Assembly (NCBI GenBank): GCA_051881435.1
Contig: JBJEPW010000026.1
Location: 1 to 40,375 of the forward strand
Source of the DNA: Fimenecus sp051881435
Lineage (GTDB): Bacteria > Bacillota > Clostridia > Oscillospirales > Acutalibacteraceae
Length of the DNA: 40,375 nucleotides
Direction of reading: 5' to 3'
Shown here: one piece after another, positions 1 through 6,893 of the stretch
How positions within the stretch are numbered: the first letter of the stretch is position 1
How the letters are laid out: each line of letters starts with the position of its first letter
The notes under the pieces: model-generated
Databases searched by the model: none
What the model saw: only the letters and a program-made list of their open reading frames with translations
Told to the model about the DNA's origin: nothing
Program-made: the position numbers and the translations under genes

Positions 1-31
1 TCTTATATTTTACATCTGTTTCTTATCTTTG

Positions 32-955
32 TCAATCCTTTATGTGAACACGCTCTAAAGACTTTTTCGCTTCATCAAGAACCCTTTTTGAGATACCTAT
101 GTTTGGTGCTTTTTTCAAAATTATCTGCTGAGGGTATTTACCTTTTGACAGACAATCGGTTATTAAATTTTCAGCCATATCGGATTTCTTCTCACGGCTG
201 ATACCGCTGAGAAGATCGTCGATGGAAATATCATAATGACCGAGCCATTTGAAGCCGTTGGCTTCACTCAGTTCAAAGGCGATAGGCTTGCCTTCCGGTG
301 CGAGGGAGGATTTTTGATGTGCCGCCACTCGTATCTCCGGCTTGTCCTTTACTCTGCCGACTACAAGCACGCTTCTTGCAGCTGCTTGAAAGTCTATTGA
401 ACCAAGACCTCTGTAATTGGATTTGTTTCCCTGTGCCTTGTTTAAGTGCCCCACAAGTATAATCGCACAACGGTATTTGTCGGCGATCCTGCCAAGCTGA
501 GAGAGAATGACACGGACTTCATTTGCTCGGTTCATATCCACCTTTGCACCGATATAGGCTTGCATCGGATCTAAGATCATTACCCTCGCACCCGTTTCTG
601 CAATAGCCTTCTCTACTCTCTCGTCAAGCATCGTCAATGTTGCCTCAGATTCGTCGATCACCTTGATTTGTGAGCAGTCTGCATTACCGGCAAGAAGACG
701 GGGCTTGATGGTATCCCCAAGCCCATCCTCTGCGGTTTGATATATTACCTTGATAGGCTCGCGCTCGGTGTTGTCGCAGGGTAGTTTTTCTCCCCTTGAC
801 AACAGAGCTGCCAATCGCAGTATCAAAGTGGTTTTACCCTCACCGCCGTCGCCGTGAATGATTGTCAACTTACCGTATGGGATATAGGGATACCACAGCC
901 ATTCCACTTCTTCGACGGGCACTTCATCCATACTGATGATTTTTAATTCCGCCAT
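32..955 (-). CDS. RepA-like AAA ATPase of a mobile element
   Basis: The 307-residue protein is a RecA/DnaB-fold ATPase of the RepA-like (AAA_25) group, which in plasmids and integrative elements acts as a replication helicase. The Walker A motif GDGGEGKTT is at residues 35-43, the Walker B strand ending MILDP at 126-130, and the sensor-like VGHLNK at 168-173, followed by the family's GLGSIDFQAAARS segment. The C-terminal 60 residues look like a small helical DNA-binding tail. The ATG at 955 follows GAAAGGAGG. The gene is downstream of the MobC-like, integrase and excisionase genes on the same strand and probably belongs to the element's mobilisation/replication module. A role in replication of the excised circle is inferred from family and context; the relaxase expected in such a module is not in the window. 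Confidence 0.8.
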   Translation of the reverse strand: MAELKIISMDEVPVEEVEWLWYPYIPYGKLTIIHGDGGEGKTTLILRLAALLSRGEKLPCDNTEREPIKVIYQTAEDGLGDTIKPRLLAGNADCSQIKVIDESEATLTMLDERVEKAIAETGARVMILDPMQAYIGAKVDMNRANEVRVILSQLGRIADKYRCAIILVGHLNKAQGNKSNYRGLGSIDFQAAARSVLVVGRVKDKPEIRVAAHQKSSLAPEGKPIAFELSEANGFKWLGHYDISIDDLLSGISREKKSDMAENLITDCLSKGKYPQQIILKKAPNIGISKRVLDEAKKSLERVHIKD

Positions 956-1038
956 AGGCGTTGCCTCCTTTCAATTTTTCTCAAAACTATTGAAATTGGA
1001 GGAGTCATAGGTTATAATATTTGCAGTACATTTTTGAG

Positions 1039-1084
1039 AAGACTGTTCCGTATCTGCGCCAACAGATACATTGAGAACAGTCTT
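1039..1084. repeat. Large nested inverted repeat between the MobC-like and ATPase genes
   Basis: Outer arms AAGACTGTTC (1039-1048) and GAACAGTCTT (1075-1084) are perfectly complementary over 10 bp. They enclose inner arms GTATCTG (1050-1056) and CAGATAC (1063-1069), 7 bp, with a 6-base loop. It lies in the 136-bp gap between two mobilisation-type genes. On the minus (coding) strand it is not followed by a clear T tract, so it is not an obvious terminator for the MobC-like gene. It could be an oriT-type or single-strand-origin hairpin, or an mRNA processing structure. Confidence 0.6.
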
Positions 1085-1091
1085 TTCGGTT

Positions 1092-1424
1092 TTATATGCC
1101 ATCCTTTCGCTCCTTCATTCCATATAGCGTGGTGTTTATCTGCTCAATACGGTCAAGCAAGTCGTCGTGAACTCCTGCGCCGGCTTCGATGCGTTTAAGC
1201 TCATCGAGCACGGCGGCAAGCTCGTTTCGCAGAGCCTTATAGACTCTCGGATTGCCGACCACCGTTATTTGCTGCTGCAGGGCACGAGCACAAAGATAAT
1301 CCTGCTTTGTCAGTCCCGATATTCTGACATTACTGTCCAAAACATCAGCCTCCTGCGGTGACATACGAAAAGCGATTGTTTTGCTCCTCCAACGGTTGTG
1401 ACGGTCAAGATTTTTAGCGGACAT
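1092..1424 (-). CDS. MobC-like plasmid mobilisation (relaxosome) protein
   Basis: The product is 110 residues from the ATG at 1424. An earlier in-frame start at 1532 would lie wholly inside the integrase gene, so the later ATG is preferred. The N-terminal half (RSKTIAFRMSPQEADVLD, then SGLTKQDYLCARAL) resembles the ribbon-helix-helix start of MobC-family accessory proteins, which bind near oriT and help the relaxase open DNA. The C-terminal half is a predicted helical coiled region (ALRNELAAVLDELKRIEAG). The start overlaps the integrase stop by 11 bp, so the two genes are probably translationally coupled. Assignment rests on pattern and context; a plain RHH DNA-binding protein of the element is the alternative. 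Confidence 0.6.
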   Translation of the reverse strand: MSAKNLDRHNRWRSKTIAFRMSPQEADVLDSNVRISGLTKQDYLCARALQQQITVVGNPRVYKALRNELAAVLDELKRIEAGAGVHDDLLDRIEQINTTLYGMKERKDGI

Positions 1425-2502
1425 TTTCAATATCCATCCTTTCATATTCAAGTTTCTTTGCCATTTCCGTCTGCTTTGACGGGAATAGGTGTGCATAGCG
1501 ATATGTGATCTCAATGCTTTCGTGACCAACACGGTCAGCGATCGCCACCGCAGAAAAGCCCATATCTATGAGCAGGGAAATATGACTATGGCGCAAGTCG
1601 TGAATGCGGATACGCTTCACCCCTGCGGCTCTTGAGCCACGATCCATTTCTCGGTGCAGATAATTCTTTGAAATAGGGAATATACGATCTTTCTTTTTGT
1701 ATCCATATAGCATACCGATATAATCCTGCATTTCCTCACAGAGAAACTGCGGCATTTTTATCGTACGGTGGCTTTTCCTTGTTTTCGGAGTGGTAATGAC
1801 ATCTTCGCCGTGCAAGCGCTGATAGGATTTGCTGATCGTAACAGTACCTTTTTCAAAGTCGAAGTCCCCAGCAGTCAGAGCGAGCAATTCACCCTCACGG
1901 ATGCCGCACCAATACAGCATTTCAAACGCATAAAAGGAAACTGGCTTATCCATCATTTCATCGGCAAACTTCTTGTACTCTTCTTTCGTCCAAAACTTCA
2001 TTTCCTTGCGTTCCTCTGTGCCCATATTTCCGGCTTTTGTGGCGGGATTGGAACGAAGGTCATAATGTCTTACAGCGTGGTTAAAGATGGCACTAAGCTG
2101 ATTGTGGACGGTTTTGAGATAGGTCTGTGAATACGGCTTCTTCTTTTCATCACGAAAAGCGAGCAGTTCATTCTGCCAAGCGATTACATCCTTTGTGGTG
2201 ATCTCGCTGACATTTTTCTTTTCAAAATAGGGTAAAATCTTGGTTTCAATGATATGCTTTTTGGTCAGCCAAGTGTTTTCTTTTAAACGAGGTTTTATGT
2301 CCTTTATATAAAGCTCAACAAAGGCAGAAAAGTTCATATCCATATCGGCAGCACTTTGCTGCTTAAATACTCGTTCCCACTCCTGCGCTTCTCGTTTGGT
2401 CTCAAAACCTCGCTTACATTTCTGTTTGCGCTCGCCTTTCCAATCTACATATCGTGTTAAAACATACCAAGTGCCGTTATCTTCATTTTTATAGACAGGC
2501 AT
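1414..2502 (-). CDS. int: Tyrosine site-specific integrase
   Basis: The 362-residue protein is a phage/ICE-type tyrosine recombinase. It has an N-terminal arm-binding domain of the AP2-like type (VYKNEDNGTWYVLTRYVDWKG), a SAM-like core-binding domain (about residues 58-165) and a catalytic domain. The catalytic set is complete: R202 (in IREGE), H301 and R304 (HDLRH), H327 (GHES) and Y336 (RYAHLF). The ATG at 2502 follows AAAGGAG at good spacing; the longer frame starting at 2538 has no such site. It overlaps the excisionase-like gene by 14 bp. It most likely catalyses integration and excision of the element beside guaA, with the att site about 1.3 kb away past the divergent regulator. Confidence 0.93.
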   Translation of the reverse strand: MPVYKNEDNGTWYVLTRYVDWKGERKQKCKRGFETKREAQEWERVFKQQSAADMDMNFSAFVELYIKDIKPRLKENTWLTKKHIIETKILPYFEKKNVSEITTKDVIAWQNELLAFRDEKKKPYSQTYLKTVHNQLSAIFNHAVRHYDLRSNPATKAGNMGTEERKEMKFWTKEEYKKFADEMMDKPVSFYAFEMLYWCGIREGELLALTAGDFDFEKGTVTISKSYQRLHGEDVITTPKTRKSHRTIKMPQFLCEEMQDYIGMLYGYKKKDRIFPISKNYLHREMDRGSRAAGVKRIRIHDLRHSHISLLIDMGFSAVAIADRVGHESIEITYRYAHLFPSKQTEMAKKLEYERMDIENVR

Positions 2503-2689
2503 TTTTGTTCTCCTTTCCGGCTTGGTACAGCCTTTCATTAAAATACTCTCTGTTGACTCTTCCTGAGATGGTAATAAAGCCTTTACGCTTCAGTTCCTCA
2601 TTCAGCTCTCGTATGACTTTGTAGGCATACGAGATTGAAACATCGAGAATCTCAGCGACTTCTTCCACACGCATAAACTGTTGTCCCAT
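2489..2689 (-). CDS. xis: Excisionase-like small helix-turn-helix protein
   Basis: The product is 66 residues. Residues 5-35 (MRVEEVAEILDVSISYAYKVIRELNEEL) match the winged-helix/MerR-like fold of helix-turn-helix domain 17 proteins, the usual class of excisionases next to ICE integrases; RVNREYFNERL forms the typical end. The ATG at 2689 follows AAAGGAGG. It overlaps the integrase start, and the pair reads as one transcript from the promoter at 2872-2900. Such proteins bend DNA at att sites and bias the integrase towards excision. This assignment is by size, fold and position only. Confidence 0.72.
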   Translation of the reverse strand: MGQQFMRVEEVAEILDVSISYAYKVIRELNEELKRKGFITISGRVNREYFNERLYQAGKENKNACL

Positions 2690-2843
2690 AAGTTTCCTCC
2701 TTTCTTCGGTTAGTATAATAGGGTGCCGTTCTACCCAAGTGCCGTTCCTACCCCTGCTTTTTTAGCGGCGTTGTCTCGCTCGCTCCGTCGCCACTCGGAG
2801 GTCTTGGCAAAATCATATCCCACTTAGACGGTCATTCATTTTT
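2690..2843 (-). other. Long 5' leader of the excisionase-integrase transcript
   Basis: About 180 bases separate the minus-strand promoter at 2872-2900 from the excisionase start at 2689, and no open frame is supported here. The leader contains a tandem near-repeat, GTGCCGTTCTACCC (2723-2736) and GTGCCGTTCCTACCC (2739-2753), and ends with the AAAGGAGG ribosome binding site. The repeat could be integrase or Xis arm sites or an RNA element; neither is shown. Confidence 0.4.
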
Positions 2844-2863
2844 ACTAAGCGAAAATGCTTAGT
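2844..2863. promoter_or_regulatory. Operator O1 of the element's XRE repressor (predicted)
   Basis: ACTAAGC-N6-GCTTAGT, a perfect 7+7 bp palindrome with a 6-base spacer. It lies just downstream of the minus-strand promoter for xis-int and is the best copy of a motif present four times in this intergenic region. Confidence 0.7.
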
Positions 2864-2871
2864 TCTATATC

Positions 2872-2900
2872 ATTATACTAAGCATATTTGCTTTTGTCAA
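2872..2900 (-). promoter_or_regulatory. Consensus sigma-A promoter for xis-int
   Basis: Read on the minus strand, TTGACA (complement of 2895-2900) and TATAAT (complement of 2872-2877) are both perfect consensus hexamers with a 17-base spacer. Operator O2 lies within the promoter, so bound repressor would block it. A promoter this strong upstream of an integrase is expected to be tightly repressed in the integrated state. Confidence 0.8.
2877..2896. promoter_or_regulatory. Operator O2 (predicted)
   Basis: ACTAAGC-N6-GCTTTTG. The left half-site is identical to O1 and the right half keeps GCTT. It starts 33 bp from O1 and covers the spacer of the xis-int promoter. Confidence 0.6.
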
Positions 2901-2917
2901 GTGGTTTGCGAGAAAAT

Positions 2918-2937
2918 ACTAAACTTTTTTGTTTGGA
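2918..2937. promoter_or_regulatory. Operator O3 (predicted)
   Basis: ACTAAAC-N6-GTTTGGA. The left half differs from O1 by one base and the right half matches at 5 of 7 positions; the substitution is compensatory (AAAC with GTTT). It lies upstream of the -35 box of the XRE gene promoter. Confidence 0.55.
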
Positions 2938-2943
2938 ATCTTC

Positions 2944-2972
2944 TTGACAGCACTAAACATTTCTGCTATACT
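2944..2972 (+). promoter_or_regulatory. Promoter of the XRE regulator gene
   Basis: TTGACA at 2944-2949 and TATACT at 2967-2972 with a 17-base spacer, and a TGC extended -10. Operator O4 falls between the two boxes, suggesting autoregulation. Confidence 0.75.
2952..2971. promoter_or_regulatory. Operator O4 (predicted, weakest copy)
   Basis: ACTAAAC-N6-GCTATAC. Only the left half-site and GCT of the right half are conserved. It lies inside the XRE promoter, 34 bp from O3, as expected of a low-affinity autoregulatory site. Confidence 0.45.
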
Positions 2973-3002
2973 ATGTACGAACACTTGAAAAGAGGTGCTT
3001 TT

Positions 3003-3533
3003 ATGGCTATTAGCGAAAGAATTCACTTTTTCCGCAATCTACGTGGAATGACACAAAAATATCTCGGATTACAGCTCGGTTTTCCCGATAAATCTGCTGA
3101 TGTTCGTATGGCACAGTATGAAACAGGTTCCCGTACTCCAAAAGCAGATATTACTGCAGCGTTGGCACAAGTTTTGGATGTAGCACCGGAAGCGTTGAAT
3201 GTGCCCGATATTGACAGTTACATAGGTCTGATGCACACGCTGTTTGCCCTTGAGGACATTTACGGCATTACCGTCAGCGAAGCAGACGGGGAAGTGTGTC
3301 TTAAAGTCAACTCTGAGAAGGGTAAGGATTCCGCAGAAATTATTCGTATGCTTACCGCTTGGAAAGAGCAAAAAGCCAAACTCGATGCATGTGAGATTGA
3401 TAAAGATACCTACGACCAATGGCGTTACCACTATCCTAAGTTCGACACGACGGGCGGTTGGGTAAAGGTTCCTTCGGAGGAACTGAACGATATAATGTTA
3501 GACACCTTCAAAGATCGCCTGAAACCCGACTAA
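3003..3533 (+). CDS. XRE-family regulator of the integrated element
   Basis: The 176-residue protein has an N-terminal Cro/CI-type helix-turn-helix (about residues 4-62: RIHFFRNLRGMTQKYLGLQLG ... MAQYETGSRTP ... ALAQVLDVAPEAL) and a C-terminal domain of about 110 residues (acidic, helical, ending DTFKDRLKPD) of unknown function seen in clostridial ICE regulators. The ATG at 3003 follows AGAGGTG. It is divergent from xis-int and flanked by four repeated operator motifs, so I infer a repressor of excision that also controls itself. No peptidase or RecA-cleavable linker is evident, so induction would need another signal or antirepressor. Confidence 0.82.
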   Translation: MAISERIHFFRNLRGMTQKYLGLQLGFPDKSADVRMAQYETGSRTPKADITAALAQVLDVAPEALNVPDIDSYIGLMHTLFALEDIYGITVSEADGEVCLKVNSEKGKDSAEIIRMLTAWKEQKAKLDACEIDKDTYDQWRYHYPKFDTTGGWVKVPSEELNDIMLDTFKDRLKPD

Positions 3534-3546
3534 GAAAAAAGACGAC

Positions 3547-3591
3547 AAAAAGCCCTTAACTGCGGTACAAATCCACAGTTAAGGGCTTTTT
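3547..3591. terminator. Bidirectional terminator between the XRE gene and guaA
   Basis: Sixteen-bp perfect arms, AAAAAGCCCTTAACTG (3547-3562) and CAGTTAAGGGCTTTTT (3576-3591), with U tracts in both directions. It ends the XRE transcript and would also stop read-through from guaA into the element. Confidence 0.88.
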
Positions 3592-3790
3592 AATCGTATA
3601 ATACAGATTTATTTCTTGGTAACAGCCATTTGAAAATTATTCTGATAACCTATAAGCCATTCGGGGTATAGAATAATAGTCACTTCAAGGGATGTTATCA
3701 AATCGTTATCAAAATGGGTGGGCAAAGTCCGGAAAACCTTGATATTACTGGGTTTTTCAGGCTTTACGATTTATTCCCACTCCACCGTTC
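3592..3790. other. Probable element-chromosome junction (attachment region) at the guaA 3' end
   Basis: No gene is supported in 3592-3770. The guaA stop codon is at 3771-3773. The 3' end of guaA is a well-known integration site for tyrosine-integrase islands in several bacterial phyla, and the integrase module here directly abuts it. Two direct copies of GTTATCAAA (3694-3702 and 3705-3713, 11-bp period) could be arm-type integrase sites. The crossover would be within or just past the last guaA codons; the matching att copy at the far end is outside the window, so the exact core cannot be set. Confidence 0.55.
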
Positions 3791-5300
3791 CGGGGGGTTT
3801 GGAGGTGATGTCATAGACCACGCGGTTGACGTGCTCCACTTCATTCGTAATGCGGTTCGACACCTTTGCGAGCAAATCGTAGGGGATTTGCGCCCAATCC
3901 GCCGTCATAAAGTTGTCGGTAGTGACGGCGCGCAGGGCAATCAGGTGGTCATAGGTTCTGTGGTCGCCCATCACGCCCACGGTTTTTACATCGGGCAGTA
4001 CGGCGAAGAATTGGCTTAACTGCTTTTCATAGCCGGTTTTTGCCATTTCGTCGCGGAAAATTGCGTCTGCCTCTTGCAAAATCTTGACCTTTTCGGCGGT
4101 GATTTCACCGATAATGCGCACGCCCAGTCCCGGACCGGGGAACGGTTGACGCCATACGAGTTCTTTGGGAATACCCAATTTTTCGCCGACGGCGCGCACT
4201 TCGTCTTTAAACAAATCGCAAAGCGGCTCAATTACGCCTTCAAATTCAATATCCTCGGGCATTTTTACGCGGTTGTGATGCGTTTTAATCACATCGGCGT
4301 CGCCCTTGCCCGACTCAATGCAGTCGGGGTAAATCGTGCCCTGTGCGAAGAACCCCTTATCCGCTTCCTTGCGGATTTCGTTCCAAAATACATTGTAAAA
4401 TTCCGTGCCGATGATTTTGCGCTTTTCCTCGGGGTCGGTTACGCCTTTCAGTTTGGAAAGAAATTCCTCCTGACAGTTGACGCGCACAAAACGCATATCA
4501 AAAAGGGAGGTGAACGTTTTTTCGACGAAATCGCCCTCGTCCTTGCGCATCAAGCCTTGGTCCACGAACACGCAGGTGAGTTGCTTGCCCACGGCGCGGG
4601 AGAGAAGACCTGCCGCAACGGAGGAATCCACGCCGCCCGAAAGCCCTAAAATGACCTTCTTATCGCCGATTTGCGCGCGCAATTTCTGCACGGTATTTTC
4701 GATAAAATCGTCCATCACCCAATCGCCCGAGCAATGGCAAATCACATACAAAAAGTTGTGTAAAAGTTGTTTGCCGTATTCGGAGTGCGTCACTTCGGGG
4801 TGGAACTGCACGGCATAAATATTTTCTGCGCGGTTTTCCATGGCGGCGCAGGGGCAGTCGTCCGTTGTGCCGATGACCGAAAATCCGTCAGGCACTTTTG
4901 CGATATAGTCCGTGTGGCTCATCCACACAATGCTTTTTTCGGGAATGTCTTTAAACAGTAAACTTTTTGTATCCGCCGTGACTTCGATTTTGCCGTATTC
5001 CGACACGGGTGCGGTTTTGACTTCGCCGCCGCGCATCCAAGAGATTAACTGACAGCCGTAGCAAATACCCAGCACCGGCACGCCCAAATCGAGAATTTCT
5101 TTGGCGTAGTGCGGTGAGCTTTCGTCATAAACCGAGTTCGGCCCGCCCGTAAAAATGATACCCTTATAGCCGCGGGAACGAATTTCCTCTATCGGCGTGG
5201 TGTAGGGGAGGATTTCGGCATACACATGGTGGTCACGCACTCTGCGCGCGATTAACTGATTGTATTGCCCGCCGAAATCAAGAACAAGAATTTTTTCCAT
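3771..5300 (-). CDS. guaA: GMP synthase (glutamine-hydrolysing)
   Basis: GuaA converts XMP, ATP and glutamine to GMP in the cytoplasm, the last step of GMP synthesis. The 509-residue length is typical. The N-terminal class I glutamine amidotransferase has nucleophile C80 (GICYGCQ) and the His-Glu pair H167/E169 (FHPEV). The ATP pyrophosphatase P-loop SGGVDSS is at 221-227, and the C-terminal dimerisation domain ends in the conserved KPPGTVEWE. The nucleophile motif has GCQ where GMQ is common. The ATG at 5300 is one base after the methyltransferase stop, with GAAGG inside that gene as ribosome binding site, so guaA is cotranscribed with the restriction-modification genes and purA. Its 3' end borders the mobile element and is intact. 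Confidence 0.97.
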   Translation of the reverse strand: MEKILVLDFGGQYNQLIARRVRDHHVYAEILPYTTPIEEIRSRGYKGIIFTGGPNSVYDESSPHYAKEILDLGVPVLGICYGCQLISWMRGGEVKTAPVSEYGKIEVTADTKSLLFKDIPEKSIVWMSHTDYIAKVPDGFSVIGTTDDCPCAAMENRAENIYAVQFHPEVTHSEYGKQLLHNFLYVICHCSGDWVMDDFIENTVQKLRAQIGDKKVILGLSGGVDSSVAAGLLSRAVGKQLTCVFVDQGLMRKDEGDFVEKTFTSLFDMRFVRVNCQEEFLSKLKGVTDPEEKRKIIGTEFYNVFWNEIRKEADKGFFAQGTIYPDCIESGKGDADVIKTHHNRVKMPEDIEFEGVIEPLCDLFKDEVRAVGEKLGIPKELVWRQPFPGPGLGVRIIGEITAEKVKILQEADAIFRDEMAKTGYEKQLSQFFAVLPDVKTVGVMGDHRTYDHLIALRAVTTDNFMTADWAQIPYDLLAKVSNRITNEVEHVNRVVYDITSKPPGTVEWE

Positions 5301-5301
5301 G

Positions 5302-6054
5302 CTATGCGCCTTCGTTCATTACTTTTTTGTATTTCTTTAGCCTTTTTTCACTTGCACTGATATATTTGTTGTCAATTTCAATCCCAATATATTTTCTGTT
5401 TAATCTTAACGCCGCTTCTCCTGTACTTCCTACGCCATTAAAACAGTCTAATACAACATCGTTTTCATCGGAAGCAATCTTAATGATTTTTTCTAATATG
5501 GATATTGGTTTTTGCGTGGGGTGTAAGTATTTGCCGCTTTCGTCTCTTAAACGTTCGCTCCCCATACATATTCCACTTTCCACAAAATTGTGCATATCGC
5601 ACTGATTAGTGAAATTCCAAGTATGCCCCTTATTCCAACAGGCAACAATCAATTCACAACTATTCAGAAAGGAAGTCTTTCTAAAATTGGGAACGGGATT
5701 GGTTTTGTGCCACACCATAAATTGAAATGTATCAAATTCAGGATCAAAAACTTTGTGATATTCACCGATTAAATTGTAAGAACAGAATATGAAAATATTT
5801 CCCTTTGGAGACAGTATTCTCTTGAATTCGTCTAATAAATCCGCTGGATTCAAAGGTAATAAATCCCATTCGGCTACATCATTATTTATATCGGAACGCC
5901 AGTCAAATTTGATATTTCCTGTACTGTGCGGAGCCAAATTATAAGGCGGGTCTGTTAATATTAAATCAACAGAATGATCGGGAATGTCTTTCAATACTGA
6001 AAAACAATTATCCTGAATTAGCAGATAATCTTTAATATTTCTAATGTCTATCAT
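5302..6054 (-). CDS. DNA methyltransferase of a type II R-M system (N6-A or N4-C, beta-class order)
   Basis: The 250-residue protein transfers a methyl group from SAM to an exocyclic amino group of a DNA base. The catalytic motif DPPY is at residues 35-38 and precedes the SAM-binding motif DCFNGVGST at 203-211; this order is the beta class. HPTQKP (178-183) and IGIEID (about 224-228) are further family marks. DPPY fits either adenine-N6 or cytosine-N4 enzymes, so the modified base is not settled. The start overlaps the endonuclease stop as ATGA, which indicates translational coupling. It protects host sites from the adjacent nuclease. The gene is visibly AT-richer than guaA, consistent with acquisition. 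Confidence 0.9.
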   Translation of the reverse strand: MIDIRNIKDYLLIQDNCFSVLKDIPDHSVDLILTDPPYNLAPHSTGNIKFDWRSDINNDVAEWDLLPLNPADLLDEFKRILSPKGNIFIFCSYNLIGEYHKVFDPEFDTFQFMVWHKTNPVPNFRKTSFLNSCELIVACWNKGHTWNFTNQCDMHNFVESGICMGSERLRDESGKYLHPTQKPISILEKIIKIASDENDVVLDCFNGVGSTGEAALRLNRKYIGIEIDNKYISASEKRLKKYKKVMNEGA

Positions 6055-6872
6055 AATTCACCAAAATAAATTGTCTTAATCTCTGTCAGAGCACTTTTTA
6101 TTTTTTCAGCCGAATTCTTGTATTGTGAAAAAATGATATCAAAGCCTTCGGCATCGTTGCATACAAAATTCCAATAATCTTTCCCGATCAAAAGTTCGTC
6201 ATCTGCAAAAAACTGTCTTACACGCTCTTGCTTCCATTCTTGCCCTTCGCCGAACTTGTTGTATGCTGTACCGAAAAAGATTTTAACTTTTGCATTCGGA
6301 TCATCTTTTAACTTGTTTTTAAGTAAAAAGTATTCTTCTAACAAGGCAGATTTTTCGGCACGAGCCTTCTTGTTATCAAGATCTCCGGATGCCTTTAACT
6401 CTATTAAATAATGCTCATTAGTTTGTGGATTATAAAAATAATTATCTGTTGCATGAGTTCTTTTAAAACTGGTTATATCTCTTGGATAAATTGTTTCAAA
6501 GGAACTATAATGCGTAATTTCAGGCTTTGATGTGTGACTGACATAACTATCTAAAATGTTTGAACTACGTTGAATTTGATCGGGAAGTATAAACGAATCA
6601 ATGCTATCCAACACTTCGTAAGATTGACGAGCGATTTGATTGCCCATTTTTTCCAAAACATTACCGAAACTACTGTCAAAACTACGAACAAAGGCGGAAT
6701 AAAACATGAATTCTTCACCTAGTTCGGCAATGAAACAGTTGTTCTTTTTCATATTGATTACGCCAGTAGGCTCGTCTGCTTCTTCTCTATATCTACTGAC
6801 AAGCCCCTCGGCAAATGCTGTAATTGCAACATCTACAACTGCTTCTATTGCAATCTTTTTTGCGTGTTCCAT
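6051..6872 (-). CDS. Type II restriction endonuclease, probably TdeIII-like
   Basis: The 273-residue protein has a PD-(D/E)XK nuclease core: D143 in HATDNYFYN, then E158-L-K160 in LIELKASGD, followed by the basic helix DNKKARAEKSALLEEY. The layout resembles what I recall of the TdeIII/MjaII family, whose characterised members cut GGNCC, but neither family nor site can be proven here. The ATG at 6872 follows GAGG; a TTG at 6887 is also in frame but lacks a spaced ribosome binding site. The gene begins 21 bp after the purA stop and overlaps the methyltransferase by 4 bp. No controller (C) gene or private promoter is evident, so expression probably follows purA. Confidence 0.72.
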   Translation of the reverse strand: MEHAKKIAIEAVVDVAITAFAEGLVSRYREEADEPTGVINMKKNNCFIAELGEEFMFYSAFVRSFDSSFGNVLEKMGNQIARQSYEVLDSIDSFILPDQIQRSSNILDSYVSHTSKPEITHYSSFETIYPRDITSFKRTHATDNYFYNPQTNEHYLIELKASGDLDNKKARAEKSALLEEYFLLKNKLKDDPNAKVKIFFGTAYNKFGEGQEWKQERVRQFFADDELLIGKDYWNFVCNDAEGFDIIFSQYKNSAEKIKSALTEIKTIYFGEL

Positions 6873-6893
6873 AATATTCAACCTCAAGATAAT

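Noticed and set aside
2373..2383. TTCCCACTCC inside the integrase gene, matching the guaA 3' end
   Set aside because: The match is only about 10 bases, lies in coding sequence (AQEWERVF) and inside the element, so it is probably chance rather than a second att site.
2723..2753. Tandem GTGCCGTTC(C)TACCC repeat as a CRISPR-like or VNTR feature
   Set aside because: There are only two copies, immediately adjacent, with no spacer pattern.
3722..3760. AAAACC ... GGTTTT inverted repeat as a guaA terminator
   Set aside because: The stem is short, AT-rich and has no T tract in the guaA direction; the hairpin at 3547-3591 is the better terminator.
4074..4649. Long open frame on the plus strand opposite guaA
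   Set aside because: It is antisense to conserved guaA sequence including its catalytic parts, without a ribosome binding site or recognisable domain.
5302..6872. R-M genes as cargo of the guaA-integrated element
   Set aside because: They lie upstream of guaA, on the other side from the integrase, between two intact purine genes, so a separate insertion is more likely.
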